Origin: an uncultured Algibacter sp.
GTDB taxonomy: Bacteria > Bacteroidota > Bacteroidia > Flavobacteriales > Flavobacteriaceae
Length of the DNA: 54,199 nucleotides
Direction: 5' to 3'
NCBI RefSeq assembly: GCF_905480415.1
Contig: NZ_CAJQQI010000146.1
Span: 1-54,199, forward strand
Positions 1 through 8,712 of this stretch are shown piece by piece. The translations under genes were made by a program, and so were the position numbers. The number at the start of each line of letters is the position of its first letter. The stretch's first letter is position 1. The notes under the pieces are model-generated. The model made no database searches. It saw nothing but the letters and a program-made list of their open reading frames with translations, and was not told the origin of the DNA.

Positions 1-2007
1 ATTTGATACATGGATTAATCCGCTTTCTTTAATACCAACATCTACAAAACATCCGAAGTTTGTAATGTTATTAACGATTCCTGGAAGTAATTGCCCATCG
101 CGTAAATCGTTAATGGTTTTTATATTTTGATTAAACGTAAATACTTTAGCCTGTTCCCTAATATCCAATCCAGGTTTTTCTAGTTCTTTAATGATATCTT
201 CAAGCGTTAATAGACCAACTGAATCTGTGCAATATTTTTTTAAATCTATTTTTTGAAGTAACGCTTTATTTCCAATTAAATCGTGAACTGATTTACCCAA
301 ATCTTTAGCCATTTTTGTTACTATCCCATAACTTTCAGGATGCACTGCAGAATCATCCAATGGATTTTGCGCCTCCTTAATTCTCAAAAACGCTGCGCCT
401 TGTTCGAAGGCTTTTCCTCCTAAACGTGGTACACTTTTAATTTCTTTTCTAGATGTGAAAACGCCATTTTCGTTTCTGTAATTAAAAATGTTTTCAGCTA
501 GTTTTGGACCAATACCTGAAACAGAACTTAGCAACGGTTTACTTGCCGTATTGATGTTTACACCAACAGCATTTACACAATTTTCTACCACAACATCCAA
601 TTGCTTTTGAAGTTTGGTTTGGTCTACATCATGCTGGTATTGACCAACGCCAATAGATTTTGCATCAATCTTTACCAATTCTGCTAGCGGGTCTTGTAAA
701 CGACGCCCAATAGAAACTGAACCACGAACCGTAACATCATAATTTGGGAATTCCTCTCGTGCTATTTTTGAAGCTGAATAAATACTTGCTCCCGCCTCAC
801 TCACCACAAATACTTTTACATCATTTTTAAAATGTACTTTTCTAATCAAAGCTTCGGTTTCTCTTGAAGCGGTACCGTTTCCAATAGCAATGGCTTCAAT
901 TTTATAAGCATCTACTAAAGATGCTATTTTCTTCATAGCTCCGATACTATCATTCTTCGGTGGATGTGGATAAATAGTTTCGTTATATTTTAATTGCCCT
1001 TGAGTATCTAAGCACACCACTTTACAACCTGTTCTAAATCCAGGGTCGATAGCCAAAACGTGTTTTTCTCCTAATGGAGATCCTAATAACAATTGTTTTA
1101 AGTTTTTTGCAAAAACATTAATTGCAGATTCATCTGCTTTTTCTTTTGCTATATGCAAAGCTTCATTACTTAACGATGGTAATAATAAGCGTTTGTATGC
1201 ATCTTTAATGGCTAGTTCTATTTGTTCGGCACAAGCGTTATTAGAACGCATCATTCTACTCTCAATTTTATCTAAAGCTTTGTCGTTATCTATCTCAATT
1301 TTAACACGAATAAAGCCCTCACTTTCGGCTCTTAAAATAGCTAACAAACGGTGCGATGGGATTCGGCTTAAGCTTTCTTCCCAATCAAAATAATCTCTAA
1401 ACTTTTGTGCTTTTTCGTCGGTCACTTTTGTTTTTATCACTTTCGTGGAAATCATTGCGAAACGCTGAAGCTGATGACGAATATTATTTCTAATATCAGT
1501 ACGTTCATTAACCCATTCGGCAATAATATGTCTGGCGCCCTCCAAAGCGTCTTTAACATAATATACATAGCCTTTTACGTATTTAAATGCTATAGATTCG
1601 ATATCATTAGCCTTCTGGCTCATTATAATTTTGGCAAGTGGTTCTAATCCGTTTTGGCGTGCTTTCTCTGCTTTAGTTTTTCGACTTTTTTTATAGGGTA
1701 AGTATAAGTCTTCAAGTGTCATTAAATCTTGAGTGTCTTTAATTTTATGTTTTAATTCTGAGGTTAAAACATCTTGCTCTTCTAAAGCTTTTAAAATGGC
1801 TTTTTTTCGTTTTTCTAGAGCTTCAAATTGTTCTTTATATTTTACGATATCACCAATTTGAACCTCATCTAAATTTCCGGTGCGTTCTTTTCTGTAACGC
1901 GAAATAAAAGGAATGGTACAATCTTCATTAAGTAATTCAATCGTATTTTTTACTGATTGCTCTGGTAATTGTAACTGAGAAAGTATGTATTTTAGTTGTG
2001 TCGACAT
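1..2007 (-). CDS. tex: Tex/YhgF-family RNA-binding transcription accessory protein, 3' end cut by the window
   Basis: The frame is open from the ATG at 2007 to base 1, so 669 codons are present and the stop lies outside the window, which is why it is missing from the ORF track. The N-terminus carries the Tex hallmark PFISRYRKE. The last visible residues (LLPGIVNNITNFGCFVDVGI) begin an S1 RNA-binding domain. Tex proteins have helical and YqgF-like domains, helix-hairpin-helix elements and a C-terminal S1 domain, and act in transcription and RNA metabolism. Family members are about 700 residues, so roughly the last 35-45 residues are missing. A small lipoprotein gene is divergent from it, with a 67-bp intergenic space. 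Identification is firm; the cellular role in this phylum is inferred. Confidence 0.93.
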   Translation of the reverse strand, partial: MSTQLKYILSQLQLPEQSVKNTIELLNEDCTIPFISRYRKERTGNLDEVQIGDIVKYKEQFEALEKRKKAILKALEEQDVLTSELKHKIKDTQDLMTLEDLYLPYKKSRKTKAEKARQNGLEPLAKIIMSQKANDIESIAFKYVKGYVYYVKDALEGARHIIAEWVNERTDIRNNIRHQLQRFAMISTKVIKTKVTDEKAQKFRDYFDWEESLSRIPSHRLLAILRAESEGFIRVKIEIDNDKALDKIESRMMRSNNACAEQIELAIKDAYKRLLLPSLSNEALHIAKEKADESAINVFAKNLKQLLLGSPLGEKHVLAIDPGFRTGCKVVCLDTQGQLKYNETIYPHPPKNDSIGAMKKIASLVDAYKIEAIAIGNGTASRETEALIRKVHFKNDVKVFVVSEAGASIYSASKIAREEFPNYDVTVRGSVSIGRRLQDPLAELVKIDAKSIGVGQYQHDVDQTKLQKQLDVVVENCVNAVGVNINTASKPLLSSVSGIGPKLAENIFNYRNENGVFTSRKEIKSVPRLGGKAFEQGAAFLRIKEAQNPLDDSAVHPESYGIVTKMAKDLGKSVHDLIGNKALLQKIDLKKYCTDSVGLLTLEDIIKELEKPGLDIREQAKVFTFNQNIKTINDLRDGQLLPGIVNNITNFGCFVDVGIKESGLIHVSN

Positions 2008-2051
2008 TCGCCTTAAAAATTATGATGCTAAAATAAGGTTTACGTATGACT

Positions 2052-2059
2052 TAAATTTG
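2052..2059 (+). promoter_or_regulatory. -7 promoter box TAnnTTTG
   Basis: TAAATTTG matches the Bacteroidota sigma-A -7 consensus and lies 15 bp before the ATG of the lipoprotein gene at 2075. I see no clear -33 TTTG. Confidence 0.55.
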
Positions 2060-2074
2060 TAAAATAATAACCGT

Positions 2075-2539
2075 ATGAAACACCTATTAAAAGTACTTTG
2101 TATTTTAATTCTAACAAGTTGTGAAAAACAAAAAGAAGTAACTACTAATAATGTTGAAGATTTTGTATCAGTAGAGCAAGTAGTTCAGCGCGTTTTCGAT
2201 GATATTTGGAGTTCTAACAAATCTGAATTGCTTTCAAAATATCATACCGATGATTTTATACTTTTAGAACATGGCGAAGTTTGGACAAACGACACCATTT
2301 TCAATTGGTGTGAACGTGCTAAAAAAAGAGATCAAGGTGCGAAACGCATCAATAGTTTTGATTTTTTTAAAGCTGAAAGAGAAGGCAATCGTATTTGGAT
2401 GGCATACCACAATTATGCAACATTTAAATCTGAAAATGGAGAAGGAAAAGCGCAATGGTTAGAAAGTATAATAGCAGTAAAAAAAGATACTGTTTGGAAG
2501 TTGGAATTAATGCATTCTACTCGAGTGAATAGAAAATAA
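2075..2539 (+). CDS. Small lipoprotein with NTF2/SnoaL-like fold
   Basis: The 154-residue product opens with a lipoprotein signal ending in the lipobox LTSC (Cys16), so it should be processed by signal peptidase II and anchored in the envelope. The body has the alpha-plus-beta pattern of DUF4440/SnoaL-like proteins: an early helix (VVQRVFDDIWSSN), a YHTDDFILLEHG strand region, and a late WLESIIAVKKDTVWKLELMH stretch like the last two strands of the NTF2 cone. No catalytic set can be assigned, so substrate and role are unknown. It has its own promoter box and stands alone between tex and ferritin. Confidence 0.8.
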   Translation: MKHLLKVLCILILTSCEKQKEVTTNNVEDFVSVEQVVQRVFDDIWSSNKSELLSKYHTDDFILLEHGEVWTNDTIFNWCERAKKRDQGAKRINSFDFFKAEREGNRIWMAYHNYATFKSENGEGKAQWLESIIAVKKDTVWKLELMHSTRVNRK

Positions 2540-2545
2540 GGGTTA

Positions 2546-2707
2546 TTAAGCAACTTTTTTAATCAAATCAAAACAAGGGCATTTTTTACAACGCCTATTT
2601 TTGTCTTCTTTAAATTTTTTGCAGCAACTATCTTTAGCTTTTTTATGCAGTTTTATGCCTAGTTTGCGTAATCTTTTAATTGCTTTCTTTTTCTTCTTTT
2701 TGCCCAA
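2546..2707 (-). CDS. Possible 53-residue Lys- and Cys-rich small protein downstream of ferritin
   Basis: This frame is too short for the ORF track. It reads from a TTG at 2707 (an ATT lies one codon upstream; no ATG in frame) to TAA at 2546-2548. The product starts with a run of lysines after LG, continues IKRLRKLGIKLHKKAKD, and ends with a Cys cluster: CC, ten residues, then CKKCPC followed by FDLIKKVA. The regular basic and Cys spacing looks selected and resembles a small metal- or nucleic-acid-binding protein. It lies 76 bp behind ferritin on the same strand. The missing ATG and lack of a ribosome binding site are the main doubts. A different ATG 8 bp upstream is out of frame and gives only 18 codons. 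Confidence 0.45.
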   Translation of the reverse strand: MGKKKKKKAIKRLRKLGIKLHKKAKDSCCKKFKEDKNRRCKKCPCFDLIKKVA

Positions 2708-2783
2708 AATAACATGCGATATTCAGATCGACACACAAAAATAAGTTATTTTTATTAAATCTAAATAAGCTAAAACTTTAAAG

Positions 2784-3302
2784 TTAAAGGGGCGTATTTG
2801 TAGCTGCTGTAGTTACTGTTAGATTTTCAATATCTCTATCAAATAGATACAAGCCACCTTTATCATCACCAATCATATTTATTTTATCCAGAATGGTGCG
2901 CGCTACGGCCTCTTCTTCAATTTGTTCTGCTACATACCACTGTAAAAAGTTATGAGTAGCATAGTCTTTTTCTTGTAGGCTTATGTGTACTAATTCATTA
3001 ATACTTTGAGATACATAAACTTCATGTTCAAACAATTTTTCGAACATTTCTTTAATTGATTTGAATGTGACATTTGGTGCTGCTAATTCGGAAATTTGTG
3101 CATGACCTCCGCGCTCATTTACAAACTTTACCAACTTCAACATATGTTCACGTTCTTCATCAGATTGTGCATACATAAAATTAGAAATCCCTTCTAAACC
3201 TTTAATCTCTGCCCAACATGCCATGGCTAAATAAATTTGAGAAGATTCTGCTTCTATTCGTATTTGACTATTTAATGCGGCTTCTATGATTTTTGATAAC
3301 AT
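2784..3302 (-). CDS. ftnA: Non-heme ferritin
   Basis: This 172-residue protein has the usual length for a bacterial ferritin subunit (24-mer iron store in the cytoplasm). Ferroxidase-centre features are visible: an early Glu in RIEAESSQIYLAM, the SDEEREHM helix-B motif, and the AEQIEEEAVARTI stretch in helix D. Tyr and Trp residues typical of FtnA are present (QIYLAMACWAE). It oxidises Fe(II) and stores it as a ferric mineral. It is transcribed away from metG on the same strand, with a TAACTTTA sequence upstream as a weak -7 candidate. A tiny Cys-rich ORF follows it. Confidence 0.96.
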   Translation of the reverse strand: MLSKIIEAALNSQIRIEAESSQIYLAMACWAEIKGLEGISNFMYAQSDEEREHMLKLVKFVNERGGHAQISELAAPNVTFKSIKEMFEKLFEHEVYVSQSINELVHISLQEKDYATHNFLQWYVAEQIEEEAVARTILDKINMIGDDKGGLYLFDRDIENLTVTTAATNTPL

Positions 3303-3343
3303 AATATTTTGTTTTATGTAAAGTTACTAAAAACGTTTATTTT

Positions 3344-5479
3344 TTAGCTAATCTGCAACCCATTTACAACACTAGTATCATCAGGATTTACGAACACCAA
3401 TTTGCCGTCAGCATTTTCAGTCATTAAAATCATACCTTGACTCTCAACACCTCTTAACGCCCTCGGTGCCAGATTTACTAACACTGTTACACGTTTCCCA
3501 ACCACTTCTTCCGCAGTAAAACTTTCAGCAATACCAGATACTATGGTTCTTGTATCAATTCCTGTATCAACTTTAAGTTTTAATAATTTTTTGGTTTTTG
3601 GCATTTTTTCTGCTTCTAAAATTGTGCCTACACGCATATCTAACTTTGTAAAATCCTCAAATGTGATAGTATCTTTTTGAGGTTCTACTGTTTTGTTTGC
3701 CGCTTCGTTTGCTTTTTTACTTGCTTCTAATTTATCAAGTTGTTTTTGGATGGTTTCGTCTTCTATTTTAGAGAATAACAATTCTGCTTTTCCTATTTTA
3801 TGTCCCTCTGGCAATAACGTTTCTTTTGTGCTTACTTCATTCCAGGATATCGCGTCATTGTGAGACTCATTTTTTTGAGTCGTGGCAATCTGTTCATTTG
3901 AAGAGATAACCACGTCGCTTCTCTCCTCATTATGACGTAATCCAAGAATATTTTTAAGTTTTTCAGAAGTAAACGGTAAAAATGGTTCACACAAAGTTGC
4001 TAATGCCGACGCTATTTGCAGCGACACGTACATAATAGTTTGTGTTCTGGCTTCATCAACTTTAATGACTTTCCACGGCTCTTCGTCTGCTAAATATTTA
4101 TTTCCTAAACGTGCTAAATTCATCAATTCTTGTCCCGCCTCTCTAAAACGGTAACGTTCTATTGAACTTGCAATGACATCTGGATACGCTTTAATTTTAG
4201 CTAAAGTTTCGGCATCAACTTGTGTAAAATCACCAGGAGTTGGTACAACACCATCATAATATTTGTTGGTAAGCACAACTACTCGGTTTATAAAGTTCCC
4301 GAAAATAGCTACTAACTCATTATTATTTCTAGCTTGGAAATCTTTCCAAGTAAAATCGGTATCCTTTGTTTCCGGCGCATTTGCATTTAATGAATAACGT
4401 AACACGTCCTGCTGACCAGGAAATTCCTCTAAATAATCCGGTAACCAAACTGCCCAGTTTTTGGAGGTTGATAACTTATTACCTTCTAAATTTAAAAACT
4501 CATTTGCTGGTACATTTTCTGGCAGAATATAACTGCCTTCTGCTTTTAACATAGCTGGAAAAATAATACAGTGAAATACAATATTATCTTTTCCTATAAA
4601 GTGAACTAGTTTTGTGTCTTTGTCTTTCCAATACGGTTCCCAGTCTTTTCCAACACGGTCTGCCCATTCTTTGGTTGAAGAAATGTAACCAATAGGCGCA
4701 TCAAACCAAACATACAACACTTTCCCTTCTCCGCCTTCTGCTGGTACAGGAATTCCCCAATCTAAATCTCTGGTTACCGCACGTGGCCGCAATCCATCAT
4801 CAATCCAAGATTTACATTGTCCGTATACATTAGGTTTCCAATCTTTTTTATGACCTTCTAAAATCCATTCTTTTAAAAACGCTTCATGTTTGTCTAAAGG
4901 TAAAAACCAGTGTTTCGTTTGTTTTAAAGTCGGTACATTTCCTGTAATTGCAGATTTTGGATTAATCAAATCTGTAGCATTATGGCTCGTTCCACAACTT
5001 TCACATTGATCGCCATAACTTTCTTCGTTCCCACATTTAGGGCAAGTACCAACAACAAAACGATCTGCTAAAAATTGATTTGCTTCAGCATCATACAACT
5101 GTTCTGTAGTTTCTTCTATGAATTCACCTTTTTTATCTAAAGTTTTAAAAAACTCTGAAGCCGTTTCATGATGAATAGGTGCCGATGTACGTGAATAATT
5201 ATCGAACGTTATTCCAAAATCTTCAAACGATTTCTTAATAATTGCATGATATTTATCAACGACATCTTGAGGCGATACACCTTCCTTCTTTGCCTTTATA
5301 GTAATTGGGACACCATGTTCGTCACTTCCACCAATAAATGCTACATCATTCCCTGTTAAACGTAAATAGCGCGCATAAATATCTGCTGGTACATAAACAC
5401 CTGCTAAATGCCCAATGTGAATTGGCCCGTTTGTATAAGGAAGTGCAGTAGTAATTGTATATCTTTTAGGCTTGTTCAT
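3344..5479 (-). CDS. metG: Methionyl-tRNA synthetase with C-terminal tRNA-binding domain
   Basis: MetG charges tRNA-Met with methionine. The class I signature PIHIGHLAG is near residue 20. A zinc knuckle follows at about residues 140-160 (CPKCGN...CESCG). The second signature is a KMSKS variant, NKLSTSKNW. The C-terminus (from about residue 600, [20 protein letters not shown]) is the Trbp111-type OB-fold that promotes dimerisation and tRNA binding. I start it at the ATG at 5479 (MNKPKRYT), where family homology begins. The track start at 5542 is a TTG inside a palindromic repeat. Residues about 515-543 (HNEERSDVV...ESHNDA) are encoded by another palindromic repeat inserted in frame between the anticodon-binding and OB domains. 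Confidence 0.97.
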   Translation of the reverse strand: MNKPKRYTITTALPYTNGPIHIGHLAGVYVPADIYARYLRLTGNDVAFIGGSDEHGVPITIKAKKEGVSPQDVVDKYHAIIKKSFEDFGITFDNYSRTSAPIHHETASEFFKTLDKKGEFIEETTEQLYDAEANQFLADRFVVGTCPKCGNEESYGDQCESCGTSHNATDLINPKSAITGNVPTLKQTKHWFLPLDKHEAFLKEWILEGHKKDWKPNVYGQCKSWIDDGLRPRAVTRDLDWGIPVPAEGGEGKVLYVWFDAPIGYISSTKEWADRVGKDWEPYWKDKDTKLVHFIGKDNIVFHCIIFPAMLKAEGSYILPENVPANEFLNLEGNKLSTSKNWAVWLPDYLEEFPGQQDVLRYSLNANAPETKDTDFTWKDFQARNNNELVAIFGNFINRVVVLTNKYYDGVVPTPGDFTQVDAETLAKIKAYPDVIASSIERYRFREAGQELMNLARLGNKYLADEEPWKVIKVDEARTQTIMYVSLQIASALATLCEPFLPFTSEKLKNILGLRHNEERSDVVISSNEQIATTQKNESHNDAISWNEVSTKETLLPEGHKIGKAELLFSKIEDETIQKQLDKLEASKKANEAANKTVEPQKDTITFEDFTKLDMRVGTILEAEKMPKTKKLLKLKVDTGIDTRTIVSGIAESFTAEEVVGKRVTVLVNLAPRALRGVESQGMILMTENADGKLVFVNPDDTSVVNGLQIS
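3853..3937. repeat. Palindromic repeat element inside the metG reading frame
   Basis: The 85-bp element has inverted ends: CGTCATTGTGAG at the left, and CTCATTATGACG at the right, whose complement is CGTCATAATGAG (10 of 12 bases match). Inner arms CGTGG and CCACG can also pair. It has the look of the intergenic CGTCATTGCGAG-type repeats common in Bacteroidota genomes, but here it is translated as part of MetG without breaking the frame. Confidence 0.8.
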
Positions 5480-5504
5480 TAATCTTAAAAAATTAAATTT
5501 CAAT

Positions 5505-5588
5505 GTCATTCCGAAGGCGATACGACTGTAATAATCTCTCAAACAGGAGTTCTAATTCAACAAATTGTTGCGCTTCGCTCGAAATGAC
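5505..5588. repeat. Palindromic intergenic repeat just upstream of metG
   Basis: The ends are GTCATTCCGAAGGCGA and TCGCTCGAAATGAC, an inverted pair of the same GTCATT...AATGAC class as the element inside metG. It spans the region directly upstream of the metG start and creates the false N-terminal extension seen in the ORF track. Confidence 0.65.
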
Positions 5589-5641
5589 GGTTCTTTTTGA
5601 AGCCGTAAAAGTACACAATTTGAGGGCTATTTAGAAAAAAA

Positions 5642-6673
5642 ATGTACATTTACATTATGTCGAAAACCCTACTAATTTTAATCTTGTTTTCTGTTATTTT
5701 TTTCTTTGGAATAAAAAAATCAACATCACAAAATATAGCTAATGAAAAACAACACAATACTTTGAAACAACCACCATACTTAAAAACGGGCGATACAGTT
5801 GCTATTGTCGCACCATCAGGGATTTTAAAAAATAGAACAGACGAAGTTCAACAAGCTCAAGCGCTTTTAAACAGTTGGGGGCTAAATTCTGTTCTTGGAA
5901 AACATGTGTTTAGTAAAGCAGATCATTTTGCAGGAACTGATGATGAGCGTTGTGAAGATTTGCAAGAGGCTTTAGACAACCCAAAAATTAGTGCCATTTG
6001 GTGTGCGCGTGGTGGTTACGGAACAGTTCGGATTTTAGATAAGCTAGACTATTCAATATTTAAACAAAATCCAAAATGGCTTATTGGGTATTCTGATATT
6101 ACAGCACTTCATAATCAAATACATAATGAAGGTGTAGAGAGTTTGCATGCCATTATGTGTGTTAGTTTACCAGAAGATGAATCTGAAATTCAAGCTAGTA
6201 TTTCAACCTTCAAAAATACACTTTTTGGCACCCCTTTAAGCTACATTTTAGAAGGTTCAAATTATAATAAAACTGGAACTACTTCAGGGCAATTGGTTGG
6301 TGGCAACCTCACTATGATACATACCTTGTTAGGATCTAAAACAAGCATTGATACATCAGGAAAAATCCTGTTTATTGAAGAGATTGGTGAATACAAATAT
6401 CATATTGATCGCATGCTACAAAGTCTAAAACGTGCAGGTTATTTTGATAATTGCAAAGGTCTTATTGTTGGCGATATGACTAAACTTAGAACAAATACGA
6501 CACTTTGGGGAACGTCAGTAGAGCAACTTATTTTAGATGCTTTGTCAGATTATGATTTTCCTATTGCCTTCAATATGCCTGCGGGACATGAAAAAGATAA
6601 TCAGGCTTTGATTTTAGGCAGAACAATTCAGTTAGTAGTTAGCAGTTCGCAATCTTCAATTCTGTTTAACTAA
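5642..6673 (+). CDS. LD-carboxypeptidase, peptidase family S66
   Basis: The 343-residue product matches the S66 muramoyltetrapeptide carboxypeptidase family, which removes the terminal D-alanine from murein tetrapeptides during peptidoglycan recycling. The Ser-Glu-His set can be placed: nucleophile Ser in GYSDIT, Glu in FIEEIGE, and His in PAGHEKDN. GDTVAIVAPSG near residue 50 is the family's N-terminal strand. About 25 hydrophobic residues at the start (LLILILFSVIFFFG) suggest a signal or anchor, so the enzyme may act outside the cytoplasm, unlike E. coli LdcA. The start is either 5642 or the in-frame ATG at 5657 (MSKTLL). Confidence 0.92.
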   Translation: MYIYIMSKTLLILILFSVIFFFGIKKSTSQNIANEKQHNTLKQPPYLKTGDTVAIVAPSGILKNRTDEVQQAQALLNSWGLNSVLGKHVFSKADHFAGTDDERCEDLQEALDNPKISAIWCARGGYGTVRILDKLDYSIFKQNPKWLIGYSDITALHNQIHNEGVESLHAIMCVSLPEDESEIQASISTFKNTLFGTPLSYILEGSNYNKTGTTSGQLVGGNLTMIHTLLGSKTSIDTSGKILFIEEIGEYKYHIDRMLQSLKRAGYFDNCKGLIVGDMTKLRTNTTLWGTSVEQLILDALSDYDFPIAFNMPAGHEKDNQALILGRTIQLVVSSSQSSILFN

Positions 6674-6820
6674 ATAAATTCAGATCAAACAAAGGCTTTA
6701 AAACACTTCAATTTGCATAAGGGTTTTTACCTTATAATAAGATTCTGTAGTCTAAATCGTTTGTTAAACGACTATAAGGGGTAATCAACTGATATTTTTA
6801 AAAATTATAAAAATATGACC

Positions 6821-6828
6821 TAATTTTG
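6821..6828 (+). promoter_or_regulatory. -7 promoter box that decides the start of the next gene
   Basis: TAATTTTG is a perfect TAnnTTTG. The ORF-track ATG at 6830 begins one base after the box, upstream of any possible transcript start, so translation must begin at the downstream ATG pair (6863/6866). Confidence 0.65.
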
Positions 6829-6862
6829 AATGCAAATTTTAATAATCCTTAACACCATAAAT

Positions 6863-7102
6863 ATGATGAAAAAATTACAATTACTATTCGTTGCAATGAT
6901 GCTTTTGTTTGCTATTGATGTAAAAGCTGACGATACAATAAATTCAAACTTGAATTTAAATAACCCAGACGTGCGTAAATGTCTAATGGAAGCTTCAAAA
7001 AGTGAAGGCTGGAAATTAGCAGCATTATATTATAACGCAGATGAGAAACTAGTTATGATTTTTGAAAAAGGCAATAACAATAAAACTTATATGAGTAAAT
7101 AA
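6863..7102 (+). CDS. Small secreted protein of unknown function
   Basis: I start this at ATG 6863 (MMKKLQLLF), because the track start falls on the promoter. The 79-residue product has a clear signal peptide, with cleavage probably after DVKA and before DDTINSN. The mature protein is about 57 residues, with a single Cys (RKCLMEASK) and a predicted mixed helix/strand pattern. I do not recognise a family. It forms a one-gene unit, with a -7 box upstream and a strong hairpin terminator behind it, and is convergent with the TerB-DnaJ gene. Confidence 0.7.
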   Translation: MMKKLQLLFVAMMLLFAIDVKADDTINSNLNLNNPDVRKCLMEASKSEGWKLAALYYNADEKLVMIFEKGNNNKTYMSK

Positions 7103-7126
7103 TTGTTATTTAATCAAGCCATTTTA

Positions 7127-7162
7127 AACCAGCTATTCAATTTTGTTTAGCTGGTTTTTTAT
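7127..7162 (+). terminator. Rho-independent terminator
   Basis: AACCAGCT pairs with AGCTGGTT around a 14-base loop, and a run of T follows. It lies between the small secreted protein gene and the convergent TerB-DnaJ gene. Confidence 0.85.
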
Positions 7163-7228
7163 TTAGATTCCCGTTTTGATGCAACAGGAAACTATTAATT
7201 ATATTGATGGAAATTATAAATCAACGCA

Positions 7229-8005
7229 TTAAAACCTGCGCTCTTTCTGAATCTGCTCATAAGCAGCTTGTACTTGTCTAAACTTTTCTTCAGCGCCTTC
7301 TTGGTGTTCTTTGCCTAAATGAATTACTTTATCTGGATGGTACTTTTTAGCCATTTTTCTGTAAGCCTTTTTAATCTCGCTCACCGTAGCACTTTTAGTT
7401 ATTTCTAAAACCTTATAAGCATTTTCGCTACTATTATAAAACATAGCTTTAATACTTTCATAATCTCTAGAACTAATTCCTAAATAACCTGATATGGTAT
7501 AGATTTGACGTTCTTCATCCTCAGTAACAGTTCCATCTGCCTTGGCGATACCAAATAAAAAATGCATGAGTTGTAAACGTGATGGATGATCCATCATTTG
7601 CCGTATTTGCAAACACACTGGCCTTACTGAAATATTTTGTTTACTTATATTTTTAAACAATTTAAAAGCGTGATTTGCACGCTCTTTACCATATATGTTT
7701 GAAAACTGCTGACGTACAAAATCTAACTCGCGTTGGTCTTGAACACCATCCGCTTTAATAACCACCGAAGCTAACACTAATAAACTCACTTCGAAATCAC
7801 CAGATTCTGTTTGCGGGCGTTGCCTAGGTTGTGTTCTGTAGGTAGACCCTCTTCCTCTGGTTGTTTGCCCTTGCCCTATAAATGGGTTCTCTTTTCCATC
7901 TGCCATAGCATCTATAACGCTTCCTAAGGCCAATCCAATTATTGCCCCAATTGGACCTCCAAACGACCAGCCTATAGAGGCTCCTATCCATTTTGAAAAA
8001 CTCAT
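7229..8005 (-). CDS. TerB-DnaJ co-chaperone-like protein (DjlA-like architecture)
   Basis: The product is 258 residues from the ATG at 8005 (MSFSKWIGA). Order of parts: a glycine-zipper segment ([21 protein letters not shown]) that could sit in a membrane; a low-complexity Arg/Gln linker; a TerB-like helical domain at about 75-175 ([33 protein letters not shown]); and a C-terminal J-domain with the HPD motif (KKYHPDKV) that stimulates DnaK-type Hsp70. The layout matches DjlA proteins. The track start at 8032 is a TTG lying inside the -7 box TATATTTG, so it can be dismissed. Client proteins are unknown. Confidence 0.9.
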   Translation of the reverse strand: MSFSKWIGASIGWSFGGPIGAIIGLALGSVIDAMADGKENPFIGQGQTTRGRGSTYRTQPRQRPQTESGDFEVSLLVLASVVIKADGVQDQRELDFVRQQFSNIYGKERANHAFKLFKNISKQNISVRPVCLQIRQMMDHPSRLQLMHFLFGIAKADGTVTEDEERQIYTISGYLGISSRDYESIKAMFYNSSENAYKVLEITKSATVSEIKKAYRKMAKKYHPDKVIHLGKEHQEGAEEKFRQVQAAYEQIQKERRF

Positions 8006-8029
8006 GTAAGTATAAATTTTGTTTATCGT

Positions 8030-8037
8030 CAAATATA
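8030..8037 (-). promoter_or_regulatory. -7 promoter box for the TerB-DnaJ gene
   Basis: On the minus strand this reads TATATTTG, 24 bp before the ATG at 8005. It overlaps the TTG used as start in the ORF track, so that start cannot be on the transcript. Confidence 0.6.
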
Positions 8038-8080
8038 ATATTTGTTAGTTGATTGATTCACTATTTTGTTACACAATTGG

Positions 8081-8088
8081 TATCTTTG
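8081..8088 (+). promoter_or_regulatory. -7 promoter box for the bacilliredoxin gene
   Basis: TATCTTTG matches TAnnTTTG and lies 36 bp before the ATG at 8125. The track start at 8053 lies upstream of it and so is not used. Confidence 0.65.
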
Positions 8089-8124
8089 CAACTCGAAAAT
8101 GTTAATAATTTAAATTTAAAAAAT

Positions 8125-8535
8125 ATGTATCCACCAGAATTAGTAAAACCAATGCGTGAGGATTTAACCAAGGTTGGTTTTGAAGAATTGCACACTGCAG
8201 AGGCGGTTGATGCGGCTATAGCGAAAGAAGGTACAACACTTGTTGTAGTAAATTCGGTTTGTGGTTGTGCGGCAGCTAATGCTCGCCCAGGCGCTAGAAT
8301 GAGTTTGCAAAACACTAAAAAACCAGACCATATTGTAACGGTTTTTGCAGGTGTAGATAGAGAAGCTGTTGATGCAGCTCGTGGACATATGGTTCCGTTC
8401 CCTCCAAGTTCACCAAGTATGGCTTTATTTAAAGATGGCGAACTGGTTCATATGTTAGAGCGTCATCACATTGAAGGAAGACCTGCAGAATTAATTGCAG
8501 AAAACCTTGTTGATGCTTATAACGAGAATTGTTAG
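8125..8535 (+). CDS. BrxA/BrxB-family bacilliredoxin (YphP/YqiW family)
   Basis: The 136-residue protein starts at the ATG at 8125 (MYPPELVKPM), where family homology begins. The thioredoxin-like fold carries the CGC active site (VVNSVCGCAAANARPG). In Firmicutes these enzymes strip bacillithiol from oxidised protein thiols. Bacteroidota members are assumed to do a similar disulfide exchange in the cytoplasm. The upstream ORF part (first 24 codons in the track) is untranslated leader, as the promoter box lies in it. Confidence 0.93.
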   Translation: MYPPELVKPMREDLTKVGFEELHTAEAVDAAIAKEGTTLVVVNSVCGCAAANARPGARMSLQNTKKPDHIVTVFAGVDREAVDAARGHMVPFPPSSPSMALFKDGELVHMLERHHIEGRPAELIAENLVDAYNENC

Positions 8536-8575
8536 AAAACCTTCGTGATTCTTAGAAAAGCGGGAGAATCTGTTT

Positions 8576-8616
8576 CAAGTGAAAAGGTTTCAGCGTTATT
8601 TCTTCCTCGCAATGAC
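8576..8616. repeat. Remnant of a CTCGCAATGAC-type intergenic repeat
   Basis: TTCCTCGCAATGAC at the right end matches the end of the GTCATTGCGAG-type palindromic repeats. The left end cannot be defined, so this is probably a decayed or truncated copy. Confidence 0.4.
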
Positions 8617-8631
8617 AAAACAAATTATACT

Positions 8632-8660
8632 AAACCACGATTAATTCGTGGTTTTTTATT
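8632..8660 (+). terminator. Rho-independent terminator of the bacilliredoxin gene
   Basis: AAACCACGA and TTCGTGGTTT form a stem around a short TTAA loop and lead into a T run. Confidence 0.85.
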
Positions 8661-8712
8661 TTTATACGCAACCATTTTAGAATTATTTCACCTCATAAAT
8701 AAATTGTAAAAA

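Noticed and set aside
5480-5542. N-terminal extension of MetG starting with TTG ([11 protein letters not shown]...)
   Set aside because: It lies within a palindromic repeat, begins with TTG, and is absent from the family; the ATG at 5479 gives the normal N-terminus.
6830-6862. Upstream start for the small secreted protein
   Set aside because: The ATG begins one base after a TAATTTTG -7 box, so it cannot be on the transcript; the downstream ATGs give a proper signal peptide.
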